Positions 16,815 through 24,895 of a DNA stretch of 46,589 nucleotides are shown piece after piece. The position numbers were made by a program, and so were the translations under genes. Origin of the DNA: Desulfobulbaceae bacterium (lineage in GTDB: Bacteria; Desulfobacterota; Desulfobulbia; Desulfobulbales; VMSU01); NCBI GenBank assembly GCA_013792005.1, contig VMSU01000084.1, positions 1-46,589 on the forward strand, read 5' to 3'. The notes below the pieces were generated by a model. It had not been told where the DNA came from and ran no database searches. It saw only the letters and a program-made list of their open reading frames with translations. Numbering within the stretch: position 1 is the first letter of the stretch; the number at the start of each line of letters is the position of its first letter.

Positions 16815-18035
16815 TCATCTCCTGAAGCCCTCAAAACACCAGCGGATCGCTTCTTGGTCACTTTTACTTACCGCTGCTTGAGTCATCTCTGACTCCCAAT
16901 CCTGGACGGTATTTTCGATCTGGTCGATAATCTCATGAGCCTGTTCCTGGCTCAAGCTGAACCGTTCACACTGGCTGAGGAGATTTTTTGCCGACGCCAT
17001 CGAGCCCTGATCTCCGATGTTTAACGCCAGGTGGAAGGTATCCTGTGCTCTCCTGCGGGCAGGAATCGGTACGATATCGTACGCCGGAGAGAGCCGCCAG
17101 TCATTGTGATAGATGAATCCGTGATTGCGGAGATGGTCGTCCTCGTTTCTGACAAATATATTGAAGACCATCCTTCGAAAAAGTTGATGGTGATCTTCCT
17201 GGACGTGGCTGACAAATTTACGCATGTGGCTGGCGATCTCAGGATATGAGCCGCGTTCAAGTTCATCAAGATCGAGATTGCTCAGGGCAAAGGCGCTCAT
17301 GAATGGTAGGCGTCGTCCACGCTCCCGGTCGAAACGCTTGATCAGGTAGATTGATCGTCCTGCTACTGACTCAAGGCGGATCTCCGGGACCTTGATCCCT
17401 GCTTTTTTGGCCAGGGTCATGGTGGCGTATTCAATGCCTGGATATTTTACCGCGGTCTTACTGCTCTCAAATTTGGCGATCCACTCTTCGTTATCAATGG
17501 TCACCGTGCATTTCGGTTGCGCGCCGCCAAGAGAAGTCCCCTGACGGAGCAGGTGCAGGATTTCCGGGGGCAGTTCCTGGTCGTCGAGGGCCTGGTCAAT
17601 AATCGTGGCCACCTTGGCTAGATCGGATAAGGAAATGGCCTCTTCTTCCATGGTCGTGGCTTTTTCCGGGGTCGCACCAAAGGAGATCGCCCCTACTGCA
17701 TTGGTGGAAATCAGATCGATAAACTCATAATCCTTCAAGGTCCCGAAGGGCAGGCCAAGGTGTTTAGCCATGATGTACTTGCCCCAGCTGTCTGGGAGGA
17801 CATCACGAAGGATGCCAAAGATGCCGCCGTTTATCCGGGTAATGTACTTATTGCCGGTCAGGGGCAGATTGATCGGATCGATGGCAATGGCGTTCGGGCG
17901 TTGGACGTAGCGTCGTCCGTATTGGAAAGAGCCCACACCAAGCTCGATATCCAAGGTAAACAGTCCGGCAGGAACCGATTCTTTTTCTTCCGGAAGATCG
18001 ATAAAAACGATCCTCTCGAAGACATTAGAAGTCAA
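16815..18035 (-). CDS. hipA: HipA-family toxin, Ser/Thr kinase
   Basis: A 406-residue protein when read from a TTG start at 18035, which has an AAGGA site eight bases upstream and overlaps the end of hipB by 11 bases; the longer frame to 18203 would run inside hipB. The N-terminal HipA subdomain is seen (VGSFQYGRRYVQRP, FGILRDVLPDSWGKYIM), then SLGGAQPKC of the P-loop/phosphorylated Ser region, WIAKFE with the ATP-binding Lys, the catalytic RNEDDHLRNHGF and the metal-binding AYDIVP. HipA kinases halt growth by phosphorylating targets such as aminoacyl-tRNA synthetases. All key residues appear intact, so it should be active and held in check by HipB. Confidence 0.92.
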   Translation of the reverse strand: MTSNVFERIVFIDLPEEKESVPAGLFTLDIELGVGSFQYGRRYVQRPNAIAIDPINLPLTGNKYITRINGGIFGILRDVLPDSWGKYIMAKHLGLPFGTLKDYEFIDLISTNAVGAISFGATPEKATTMEEEAISLSDLAKVATIIDQALDDQELPPEILHLLRQGTSLGGAQPKCTVTIDNEEWIAKFESSKTAVKYPGIEYATMTLAKKAGIKVPEIRLESVAGRSIYLIKRFDRERGRRLPFMSAFALSNLDLDELERGSYPEIASHMRKFVSHVQEDHHQLFRRMVFNIFVRNEDDHLRNHGFIYHNDWRLSPAYDIVPIPARRRAQDTFHLALNIGDQGSMASAKNLLSQCERFSLSQEQAHEIIDQIENTVQDWESEMTQAAVSKSDQEAIRWCFEGFRR

Positions 18036-18339
18036 GACGCTTTTCCTTTTTTTCACGGACCCGATGCGGGAGCCGCTGCTTTTCCAGGGCTTGGCCGATG
18101 TGGTCGTCTTCTGGATCAGCAAAGCGTAAGGTGTAGTTAAGTTGGTAAACTTCAAGCGCGGCAAGATAGGTCTCGAATCTGACTGACGGGTCTCCTGCCT
18201 CAATTCGGCGCACTGAGGATACCGATGTGCCCATCATCTCCGCAGCTTGTTTGACACTCTTTTTCCGTCGTTTTCGAGCAATTTGCAGATTATTGCCGAT
18301 TTGGTGAAGTCTGGACTGCATCTCATGAGAAAGGACCAC
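18025..18339 (-). CDS. hipB: HipB-like antitoxin, XRE-type DNA-binding protein
   Basis: A 104-residue protein with an XRE helix-turn-helix: IGNNLQIARKRRKKSVKQAAE, then MGTSVSSVRRIEAGDPSVRFET. The start codon is GTG with a strong AGGAG site eight bases upstream. It precedes hipA with an 11-base overlap, the standard antitoxin-first order. The product should neutralise HipA and repress the operon by binding the operator. The C-terminal tail is strongly basic and disordered-looking (REKKEKR), which differs from the short E. coli HipB tail. Confidence 0.9.
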   Translation of the reverse strand: MVLSHEMQSRLHQIGNNLQIARKRRKKSVKQAAEMMGTSVSSVRRIEAGDPSVRFETYLAALEVYQLNYTLRFADPEDDHIGQALEKQRLPHRVREKKEKRLDF

Positions 18340-18350
18340 AGGAAAAACTC

Positions 18351-18392
18351 CTCATATTTGAACAGTAAAATACCTTTAAGCGCTCATATGTG
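18351..18392. promoter_or_regulatory. Candidate HipB operator: two direct repeats around the hipBA start
   Basis: CTCATATTTG at 18351-18360 and CTCATATGTG at 18383-18392 are direct repeats offset by 32 bases, about three helical turns. The second sits at the expected transcription start and the first just upstream of the hipB ribosome-binding site. Each has a near-palindromic CATATG-like core. Autoregulation by HipB at these sites is an inference. Confidence 0.35.
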
Positions 18393-18395
18393 ATT

Positions 18396-18424
18396 ATTAT
18401 GGCCCAGGGTTTGAAAAATGTAAA
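18396..18424 (-). promoter_or_regulatory. hipBA promoter candidate
   Basis: On the minus strand TTTACA (18424-18419) and CATAAT (18401-18396) are separated by 17 bases; each box differs from the sigma-70 consensus at one position. The start site would fall at about 18388, overlapping one of the putative HipB repeats. Confidence 0.55.
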
Positions 18425-18459
18425 GGGTGATGTGACGGTTTTGAATAATCGTTATGTTA

Positions 18460-18678
18460 TTAATGACAATCTCGCAAAAAGTCCGGGGATGGCTAAGCAA
18501 AAGGGCCGATATACAGGTAAGCGATCGAAGAGAGACTCCGAGGCGCGGGGTGTGTTTTGTGAGTGAGGCCATACAGATGGTATGCCGAACGAGCAAAACC
18601 GCCACGCAATTCAGTTCAATCCCCGCTGGTGTTGGACGGGGACGCAGTAGATCGGACTTTTTGCGACGCCATCATTAA
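18460..18678. mobile_element. 219-bp MITE-like element with 26-bp terminal inverted repeats
   Basis: The left end (18460-18485) and the reverse complement of the right end (18653-18678) are each 26 bases long and agree at 21 or more positions: the same TTAATGA at the outer tip, five differing bases, then a perfect 14-base TCGCAAAAAGTCCG. No transposase is encoded inside. The right tip abuts the stop codon of rfbB exactly. No target-site duplication is evident. The structure fits a miniature inverted-repeat transposable element or another dispersed intergenic repeat. Together with the hipBA promoter region it fills the 339-base gap between hipB and rfbB. Confidence 0.5.
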
Positions 18679-19785
18679 TCAGTCGCCATACTGTCGATCC
18701 AGCCACTCCCGGTAGGAGCCGTCCATCACGGCCCGCCACCATGACTCATGGTCGAACATCCAGGCGATGGTCTTGCGGATGCCGGTCTCAAAGGATTCCC
18801 GGGGTTCGTAACCTAATTCGGCGCGGCATTTGGCGGCATCGATGGCGTAGCGGCGGTCGTGGCCTAAGCGATCTTTGACAAAAGTAATCAATGATTCTGC
18901 TGAGTTTCCCTGACTGGCCGGGGCTGAGGGAAATCTGCCGGGGAGATCCTGATTTGTGGCAAAGGCCTCATCTACCAAGCGACAGATCAGGCGGACGATG
19001 TCGATGTTGGTCCATTCGTTATTGCCGCCGATATTGTAGACCTCACCGATCCTGCCCTTGTTCAGCACCAGGTCGATTCCCCGGCAATGGTCATCCACAT
19101 AGAGCCAGTCTCGGATATTCAAGCCGTCGCCGTAGATCGGCAGGGGTTTACCGTGGAGGATGTTGACGGTCACCAGCGGAATCAGTTTTTCGGGGAATTG
19201 ATAGGGGCCATAATTGTTTGAGCAGTTACTGGTGGAGATATTTAGGCCATAGGTGTGATGGTAGGCGCGGACCAAGTGGTCGGAGCTCGCCTTGCTGGCC
19301 GAGTAGGGTGAGTTAGGGGCATAGGCTGTTGTTTCGGTAAAGGCCGGATCGTAAGATCCGAGGGAGCCGTAAACCTCGTCGGTAGAGACGTGGTGAAATC
19401 GGTGGTCACAGCCGGAGCCGTTGTCAAGCCATACCGACTTTGCTGCCTTGAGTAGAGTGTGGGTGCCGATGACGTTGGTCTCGATAAAGGCATCGGGCCC
19501 GTGGATGGAGCGGTCGACATGGGATTCGGCGGCAAAATGGACGATGGTGTTGATTTCCTCTTCTTTGAGCAGGCGCGTTGCCAGCTCAAGATCAAGGATA
19601 TTGCCGTGGACAAAACGATAGTTAGGGTTTTCCTCGGCAGGGGTAAGATTTGCGAGGTTCCCGGCATAGGTCAGTGCATCCAGCACCATCACCCGGTCGG
19701 TTGGGTGGGTTGCCAGCCAGTAGTGAACAAAGTTTGCGCCAATAAAACCGGCTCCACCGGTAACAAGGATATGGGATGAGGGCAT
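18679..19785 (-). CDS. rfbB: dTDP-glucose 4,6-dehydratase
   Basis: A 368-residue extended short-chain dehydrogenase. It has the NAD-binding GGAGFIG at residues 10-16, AAESHVDRSI, the active-site STDEVYG and the YSASKA motif holding the catalytic Tyr and Lys. It converts dTDP-D-glucose to dTDP-4-keto-6-deoxy-D-glucose, the second step of dTDP-L-rhamnose synthesis. The ATG has a TAAGGT site upstream. It is last in the rfbA-rfbC-rfbD-rfbB set, 80 bases after rfbD, with a hairpin repeat in that gap. The length is slightly over the usual ~355 because of an insertion near residue 295 (PSAPASQGNSAE). Confidence 0.96.
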   Translation of the reverse strand: MPSSHILVTGGAGFIGANFVHYWLATHPTDRVMVLDALTYAGNLANLTPAEENPNYRFVHGNILDLELATRLLKEEEINTIVHFAAESHVDRSIHGPDAFIETNVIGTHTLLKAAKSVWLDNGSGCDHRFHHVSTDEVYGSLGSYDPAFTETTAYAPNSPYSASKASSDHLVRAYHHTYGLNISTSNCSNNYGPYQFPEKLIPLVTVNILHGKPLPIYGDGLNIRDWLYVDDHCRGIDLVLNKGRIGEVYNIGGNNEWTNIDIVRLICRLVDEAFATNQDLPGRFPSAPASQGNSAESLITFVKDRLGHDRRYAIDAAKCRAELGYEPRESFETGIRKTIAWMFDHESWWRAVMDGSYREWLDRQYGD

Positions 19786-19832
19786 GAGCGTACCTTATTG
19801 GGGGGTAAATATAACGTATTGTAATATGGTAG

Positions 19833-19858
19833 GTCGGGTTAGCGTAGCGTAACCCGAC
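19833..19858. repeat. REP-like palindromic hairpin between rfbD and rfbB
   Basis: GTCGGGTTA (19833-19841) and TAACCCGAC (19850-19858) form a perfect nine-pair stem around a GCGTAGCG loop. The flanks and the core match, from memory, a palindromic intergenic repeat widespread in proteobacterial genomes. Only one copy is present in this window. As RNA it could stabilise the rfbACD part of the message or reduce read-through into rfbB. Confidence 0.6.
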
Positions 19859-19865
19859 AAAGGTC

Positions 19866-20756
19866 TTACAATTCCTTAAGCATCTTTCTCAGCGCCACCC
19901 GCCAGTGGCTTGGCTGCCAACCCAAGGCTGTCCACAGACTGGTCTTATCGAGCACCGAGTAGGGAGGGCGTTGGGCCGGAAGGGGGTAGTCGCTGGTGTT
20001 GATGGCCCGAACTGTTGGCTGGGTGGTGATGAGATGTAAGGCCAAGGCCTCTTCCATGATTGCCACACTGAAATCATACCAGGAGGCTACCCCGGCATGG
20101 GTCCAGTGATGGACGCCGTTGATCCCCTCAATCGCTACAGACCATATTGCCAGAGCCAAGTCGTGAGCCCAGGTGGGGGTGCCGATTTGATCGGCAATGA
20201 TCGAGACCGAATCTCGTTCCTGCAAGAGACGGAGCATGGTCTTGACAAAGTTGTGTCCGTGGCTGGAATAGACCCAGGCCGTGCGGATGATCGTCGTGTT
20301 CTCCCCCCCTGTAATTGCCATGATCTTCGATTCGCCGAGGCGCTTGCTTTGGCCATAGACACCGATGGGATTGGGCGGGTCATTGGGCAGATAGGGTGAT
20401 GATTTTTGGCCGTCGAAGATGAAGTCAGTGGAGATATGGATAAGGTGAATTCCTCTCTCGTGGGCTACTTGGGCCAGAAACTCCGGCCCCTCACTGTTGA
20501 CCTGGAAGGCCCGCGCCGAATCTTCTTCTGCCTTGTCGACCGCGGTATAAGCGGCAGCGTTGATGATTACGTCCGGGGCAAGGGTTGCGATTGCAGCAGC
20601 TACTTTACGTGAGTCGGTGATGTCAAGGTCTGCCGAAGATAGAGGGGTGAGGAGCACCCCAGGCGGCATCGTGCGTTGCAGTTCCCAGCCCAACTGGCCG
20701 CCGGCGCCGGTAAGCATGATTTTTTTTGGGAGAGCTTCTCCGCTGATTTTAGTCAT
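19866..20756 (-). CDS. rfbD: dTDP-4-dehydrorhamnose reductase
   Basis: A 296-residue protein from the ATG at 20756, which overlaps the last eight bases of rfbC; the open frame extends upstream but the fold starts here. It shows the nucleotide-binding GAGGQLGWEL, then INAAAYTAVDKAEED, STDFIFDG and the YGQSKRLGE motif with catalytic Tyr and Lys. It reduces dTDP-4-keto-L-rhamnose to dTDP-L-rhamnose with NAD(P)H, the last step of the pathway. The product would feed rhamnosyltransferases of the adjacent glycan loci. Confidence 0.95.
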   Translation of the reverse strand: MTKISGEALPKKIMLTGAGGQLGWELQRTMPPGVLLTPLSSADLDITDSRKVAAAIATLAPDVIINAAAYTAVDKAEEDSARAFQVNSEGPEFLAQVAHERGIHLIHISTDFIFDGQKSSPYLPNDPPNPIGVYGQSKRLGESKIMAITGGENTTIIRTAWVYSSHGHNFVKTMLRLLQERDSVSIIADQIGTPTWAHDLALAIWSVAIEGINGVHHWTHAGVASWYDFSVAIMEEALALHLITTQPTVRAINTSDYPLPAQRPPYSVLDKTSLWTALGWQPSHWRVALRKMLKEL

Positions 20757-21297
20757 AAATTTCGGCCTCGGTGAACAAGACCCCCTCTGCATCTTTGGTG
20801 GAGAGCACTGGGGCCGCGCCATTCACCAGGGGCCAGTTGATCCCAAGCGCCGGGTCGTTCCAAAGGATGGTACGTTCGTGGGGCGGAGTGTAGAAGTCGG
20901 TGCATTTGTAGAGGAACTCGGCGGATTCGCTCATTACGTAAAATCCGTGCGCGAATCCGGGGGGCACCCAGAGCATTTTGCGGTTGTCGGCGGATAATGT
21001 TTCCCCCACCCATTGGCCAAAGGTCGGGGAGTTTTTTCGGATGTCCACGGCCACGTCAAATACTTCGCCGCTGATTACTCGGACCAACTTGCCTTGGGGG
21101 TGTTTGATTTGATAGTGCAGGCCGCGGAGGATTCCTTGGCTTGAGCGGCTGTGGTTGTCCTGGACAAATGGGTGCGAGATGCCTGCCTCGGTAAAGACTT
21201 GCTGCTGCCAGGTCTCCATGAAAAAACCGCGGTGGTCGCCGAAGACCTTGGGCTCAATTACGATTACGTCTGGGATCCGGGTCGGCAAAAACTTCAT
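20749..21297 (-). CDS. rfbC: dTDP-4-dehydrorhamnose 3,5-epimerase
   Basis: A 182-residue cupin-fold epimerase, the family's usual length. Key segments are [27 protein letters not shown] with the catalytic His, [18 protein letters not shown], and [13 protein letters not shown]. It epimerises C3 and C5 of dTDP-4-keto-6-deoxyglucose. Its ATG overlaps the rfbA stop (ATGA) and its stop overlaps the rfbD start, so the three genes are translationally coupled. Confidence 0.96.
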   Translation of the reverse strand: MKFLPTRIPDVIVIEPKVFGDHRGFFMETWQQQVFTEAGISHPFVQDNHSRSSQGILRGLHYQIKHPQGKLVRVISGEVFDVAVDIRKNSPTFGQWVGETLSADNRKMLWVPPGFAHGFYVMSESAEFLYKCTDFYTPPHERTILWNDPALGINWPLVNGAAPVLSTKDAEGVLFTEAEIYD

Positions 21298-22205
21298 TGG
21301 CGTGTCTCCCCGTCCGAAGGCAGCGGGGATTGAACAGAGTCTTCATCAATAATTCTGAGCAGGTATTGGCCGTAGCCGTTTTTTTTCAGTGGTTCGGCTA
21401 AGCTGGCCAACTGTTTTCGGTCGATGTAGCCCATGCGATAGGCGATCTCTTCGAGGCAGGCGAGCTTAAGCCCTTGGCGGTCTTCCACAACCTTGATGAA
21501 GTTGGCGGCGTCGAGCAGTGAAGCATGAGTGCCGGTGTCCAGCCAGGCGGAACCGCGCCCCAGTCGGACTACAGTCAAGTCGCCACGCTTGAGATAGGCA
21601 TTGTTGATGTCGGTGATCTCCAGTTCGCCGCGGGGTGATGGCTTGATCTGTTTGGCAATGGAGACGACATCGTTGTCGTAAAAGTAGAGACCGGTAACCG
21701 CGTAGTTGGATCTGGGGTGTTCCGGTTTCTCCTCAATGGAGGTTACCCGTCCCTGCTCATCAAAGCTGACCACGCCGTATCGTTCAGGATCTTTGACATA
21801 ATAGCCGTAGACCGTTGCTCCACGGGTCAGTTTGGCGTTTTCTTGCAGGATCTCGGAAAAGCCGTGGCCATAGAAGATATTATCGCCCAGGATCAGGCAG
21901 ACAGTGCTCGTGCCGATAAATTCCTCACCGATCAGAAAGGCCTGGGCCAGGCCGCCCGGTTCAGGCTGGATGGCGTACTGGATATCGATTCCCCACTGGC
22001 TGCCGTCGCCAAGGAGTTTCTTGAACTGGGCGTTGTCTTCCGGGGTGGTGATGATCAGGACTTCACGGATACCAGCCAGCATCAGGATAGCGAGCGGATA
22101 GTAGATCATCGGTTTGTCGTAGATCGGCATCAACTGCTTGCTGACCGATTTGGTCAGAGGGTAGAGCCGGGTGCCTGAGCCACCGGCGAGGATGATTCCT
22201 TTCAT
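21294..22205 (-). CDS. rfbA: Glucose-1-phosphate thymidylyltransferase
   Basis: A 303-residue nucleotidyltransferase. The [11 protein letters not shown] signature lies at residues 8-18, followed by [16 protein letters not shown], then [11 protein letters not shown] with the metal-binding Asp, and [20 protein letters not shown]. It makes dTDP-glucose from dTTP and glucose-1-phosphate and commits flux to dTDP-rhamnose. It is the first gene of the rfbA-C-D-B set. Confidence 0.97.
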   Translation of the reverse strand: MKGIILAGGSGTRLYPLTKSVSKQLMPIYDKPMIYYPLAILMLAGIREVLIITTPEDNAQFKKLLGDGSQWGIDIQYAIQPEPGGLAQAFLIGEEFIGTSTVCLILGDNIFYGHGFSEILQENAKLTRGATVYGYYVKDPERYGVVSFDEQGRVTSIEEKPEHPRSNYAVTGLYFYDNDVVSIAKQIKPSPRGELEITDINNAYLKRGDLTVVRLGRGSAWLDTGTHASLLDAANFIKVVEDRQGLKLACLEEIAYRMGYIDRKQLASLAEPLKKNGYGQYLLRIIDEDSVQSPLPSDGETRQ

Positions 22206-22231
22206 GGGTGATACCTGTTTTTTAGTGAGTT

Positions 22232-22259
22232 ACAGTAGGCCCAGCACGTTTTTTATCAA
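22232..22259 (-). promoter_or_regulatory. Candidate promoter for rfbACDB
   Basis: On the minus strand TTGATA (22259-22254) and TACTGT (22237-22232) are spaced by 16 bases, about 27 bases ahead of the rfbA start. The match is moderate and there is no other clear candidate in the 243-base gap before rfbA. Confidence 0.35.
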
Positions 22260-22448
22260 GAATAGCATCACTAAGCTGGTTATTGAAGTAATAACGAGTT
22301 CCTATGAATGGATAAATCATAGCAAATCAAATGGCTCATGGCATTAAGAATATGACAAAGAAACAAGGGTGGTACTTTGTGACTCAGGGGGGCTGGTAGG
22401 GAAATTTATGCTTACCCTGAGAGTGGACAGTAACTCTCCGCCACGGCT

Positions 22449-23669
22449 TTACTCCTTCAGCTTTTCACACTTCAGGGTAGCAAGGATGGCCAGCCCGTCC
22501 GGGGTGAATTTGCCGCCTGTCTCTGCCATGATGGCCTTCGTGGTCATGAACTTACCGCTTTCCACCTCCGTTTCTTGCAGGATGAACGGTCCTTCGTGGC
22601 GGCAGCGGAAGACTCGGCCCCATACCTTGTTTCCTTCGTCAGCGAAGTAGGTATCGATAAGGTGTTCCATATCTCCGTTGATCCCTAGCTCCTCGGCCAG
22701 CTCACGCTGCGCCGATTCCTCGTAGGTTTCTCCGGCAAGGACTACTCCGCCGGCAGCGATATCGAAATATCCGGGATAGATATCCTTAGTGGGAGTACGT
22801 TTCTGGACGAAGATCTCCCCGTAGTGATTAGTGACCAGAATATAACACGCTCGATGAATGAGTCGGTGGCGGCGCATCTCAGAGCGGGGGGCTTGGCCGG
22901 TGACCTGGTTCTCTTCGTCGACAATGGCCACAATTTCGTCTCTGGAGGCGGTGCTTGGCTTTGGTTGTGGGATGTTGAGGCAGGACAGCAGTGTGTGCCA
23001 AAGCAGGGTGGCGATCTCATGTTGTTCCGACACAGAAGAGAGAAGCTTCTGGTTGATCTCCACTTCAATCCCTAGATAATTGTTTTGGGTGTGATGTTTT
23101 CGCAGCGTGGTGGCCAGGCCGTCGCTTGCTCCGCGGTAGGGGGCGTTACGGTGGATACATAGATCAGGGCGGCGTGCGGTTAAGGCATGTTGCCAACGGT
23201 GACACACTTCCTGTTCTTTAGGTCGTCGGCTGTCGTAAAGCAGGCCGAGATCGGTTTTTCTTATCGTGTTGCCAAGTACCGGGGTGAAGCTGTGGATGGC
23301 CAGATGGATAACCTGCTCTCTTTGCTCTAGAGCAGTACCGATTACGGTATTGACCAGTTCGCGGTGGGGGAGATAGTGCTTTTGAATGACTCTCTCCCGT
23401 TCCATAGGGTGCAGGGTGCGGCTGAAGTTGGAAAAAAGGTCTTTGTGGCTCGGAGATCTGTTGGTGTCAATCAACAGCCTGCTGGTGGTGGTGAAAAAGA
23501 GTGGGGCGCGCAGTGCTGATGCTAGTATTTCAGCTACTTGCAGGGCGCCAAGGTCAGAGCCGCGATGGCTATCAAGTACCTCTTCCTGCCCGATAAAAAG
23601 CGAGGTGTATGGCGCAGGTACTATGTTGCCGCCATGTTCGCAGCTGATGACAATAAACGGTCGGATCAT
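22449..23669 (-). CDS. N-formylglutamate amidohydrolase-like domain fused to a YfcD-like Nudix hydrolase
   Basis: A 406-residue two-domain protein. Residues 1 to about 235 match the N-formylglutamate amidohydrolase family, zinc amidases of the peptidase-like phosphorylase/hydrolase fold: ISCEHGGN (9-15), DSHRGSDLGA (33-42), AIHSFTP (124-130), LLYDSRRP and GIEVEINQ (200-207). Residues 244-400 form a Nudix domain that resembles E. coli YfcD (DEENQVTGQAPRSEM, KDIYPGYFDIAAGG). The Nudix box is perfect: Gly308, Glu314, Arg322-Glu323, Glu326-Glu327, Gly329. The linker is short. It is last in a four-gene set, overlapping the upstream ligase gene by four bases. The amidase probably cleaves an acyl-glutamate or similar amide; the Nudix part would cleave a diphosphate. 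Substrates are unknown. Confidence 0.88.
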   Translation of the reverse strand: MIRPFIVISCEHGGNIVPAPYTSLFIGQEEVLDSHRGSDLGALQVAEILASALRAPLFFTTTSRLLIDTNRSPSHKDLFSNFSRTLHPMERERVIQKHYLPHRELVNTVIGTALEQREQVIHLAIHSFTPVLGNTIRKTDLGLLYDSRRPKEQEVCHRWQHALTARRPDLCIHRNAPYRGASDGLATTLRKHHTQNNYLGIEVEINQKLLSSVSEQHEIATLLWHTLLSCLNIPQPKPSTASRDEIVAIVDEENQVTGQAPRSEMRRHRLIHRACYILVTNHYGEIFVQKRTPTKDIYPGYFDIAAGGVVLAGETYEESAQRELAEELGINGDMEHLIDTYFADEGNKVWGRVFRCRHEGPFILQETEVESGKFMTTKAIMAETGGKFTPDGLAILATLKCEKLKE

Positions 23670-24895
23670 GCGAACATTTCGCCCTTGGCCAGGCAGTTGC
23701 GGAGCTGCTCGTAGAGAGTGGAGAGGCTCGCGCGGTCAGGGTTTTCGCCTGCCGCTTTCAGTATGCGGCGGGCCAGTGGTCCGTGTGTCAGAAGGTGGTC
23801 GAGCGCGACCCTGGTGTCGATTTCGGCAGGCACGGTTTCTTCGGCCAGATGCTGCCATAGTTCGCCTGCGGTTATTGTAGGGGCATTGATGCCGAAGAGA
23901 CGGAGGTAGTCAGCGTTCTTGATCCGAGCCTGATCGGCATCACGGATGGTGGTGAGCAGGATATCTGAAAGGGGCGTAACCGGCACTGCTTTTTGTGTTT
24001 CAAAGGAGTTCCAGCGTTCAGCTGCCAGGGCGCGTAGCACAAAGACGATGGCAGTGATGATCGCCAGATCTGCGGCCGGGCACTCCTGGATGTCGAGGGT
24101 TCGGATTTCGATGGCTGAGCGCTCAAAGCGAGCGATGGCCCCTCGGGAGTTCAGCCACTCGTTCTGGAGGATGCCATCAGGGTCGTGGGGTGCAATATCT
24201 CGGTAATTTCGTTGAAGAATGGTCTCCTCGTATTGATGGCGCGTGTACACCGTCTCCGGGATTATCGCCCCGGTGAGCGAGGGGATGCGTTGCTGGTTGT
24301 GACGGTAAAACTCAAGTCGGTTGTCTAGCAGGCCGGTGGCCCGACCTTCAACAAAGGGAGAACTGGCGGCCAAGGCGGGCAGGATAGGCAAGAGGAGGCG
24401 GATGGCGGCGTGCAGCCTGCCAAATTCATCATCACCGTTAAAGGCCAGGTTGAGGTGGACGGATTGGAGGTTCGACCAGCCATGTCCCTGGCAGTTGAAG
24501 ATGCGGTTGTAAGCCTTGTACACTGCCCGGTAGCCATGGGGCCAGAGCTTGGTCTCTCGGTAGGGGTCCATCCACGGGTGCATGGCGGATGGCAGGAGTG
24601 TGGCATTCATCGGCGCCAGCAGGCGGTTCATGGCTGTCACTTCTCCTTGGAGCCCGAGGGCAAGGCCTGCAAGATTTACTGCCGGGCCTGCGGTCTTCAT
24701 CTCGATCACGTGCAGGGCCAGTTCGTTTGACCACTCGAAGGCGCCCCGTTCCACGTCGTTGGTCAACTCACCTGCCGCAGCAGTTAGCAGTTGATCGGCG
24801 ATGGGTAGGACATCGAGCGTGTCCTGATGCACAATCATATATTCGAGTTCGATGCCGAAACCTGCAAAAATGTGGGGAGTTTCAGGAGTTACCAT
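23666..24895 (-). CDS. GCS2-family carboxylate-amine ligase (YbdK-like)
   Basis: A 409-residue member of the glutamate-cysteine ligase type 2 family, of the glutamine-synthetase-like fold. It begins FGIELEYMIV (residues 13-22) with the metal-binding Glu pair, then FEWSNELALHVIEMKT, LLPSAMHPW, QSVHLNLAF and FERSAIEIRTLDIQECP near residue 260. These enzymes use ATP to join a carboxylate (often the gamma-carboxyl of glutamate) to an amine. The ATG has a GGGAGGGA site and overlaps the RimK-like gene by seven bases. Being next to a second, unrelated amide ligase suggests that two amide bonds are made on one product. Glutathione synthesis is unlikely given the neighbours, but cannot be excluded. 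Confidence 0.9.
   Translation of the reverse strand: MVTPETPHIFAGFGIELEYMIVHQDTLDVLPIADQLLTAAAGELTNDVERGAFEWSNELALHVIEMKTAGPAVNLAGLALGLQGEVTAMNRLLAPMNATLLPSAMHPWMDPYRETKLWPHGYRAVYKAYNRIFNCQGHGWSNLQSVHLNLAFNGDDEFGRLHAAIRLLLPILPALAASSPFVEGRATGLLDNRLEFYRHNQQRIPSLTGAIIPETVYTRHQYEETILQRNYRDIAPHDPDGILQNEWLNSRGAIARFERSAIEIRTLDIQECPAADLAIITAIVFVLRALAAERWNSFETQKAVPVTPLSDILLTTIRDADQARIKNADYLRLFGINAPTITAGELWQHLAEETVPAEIDTRVALDHLLTHGPLARRILKAAGENPDRASLSTLYEQLRNCLAKGEMFA

Noticed and set aside
18620-18642. Hairpin TCCCCG...CGGGGA next to GTTCAATCC, resembling the end of some type I CRISPR repeats
   Set aside because: Only one copy exists, no spacers or cas genes are present, and it lies inside the MITE-like element.
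22419-22438. Six-pair hairpin GAGAGT/ACTCTC downstream of the amidohydrolase-Nudix gene as a terminator
   Set aside because: The stem is short and no T-tract follows on the minus strand.
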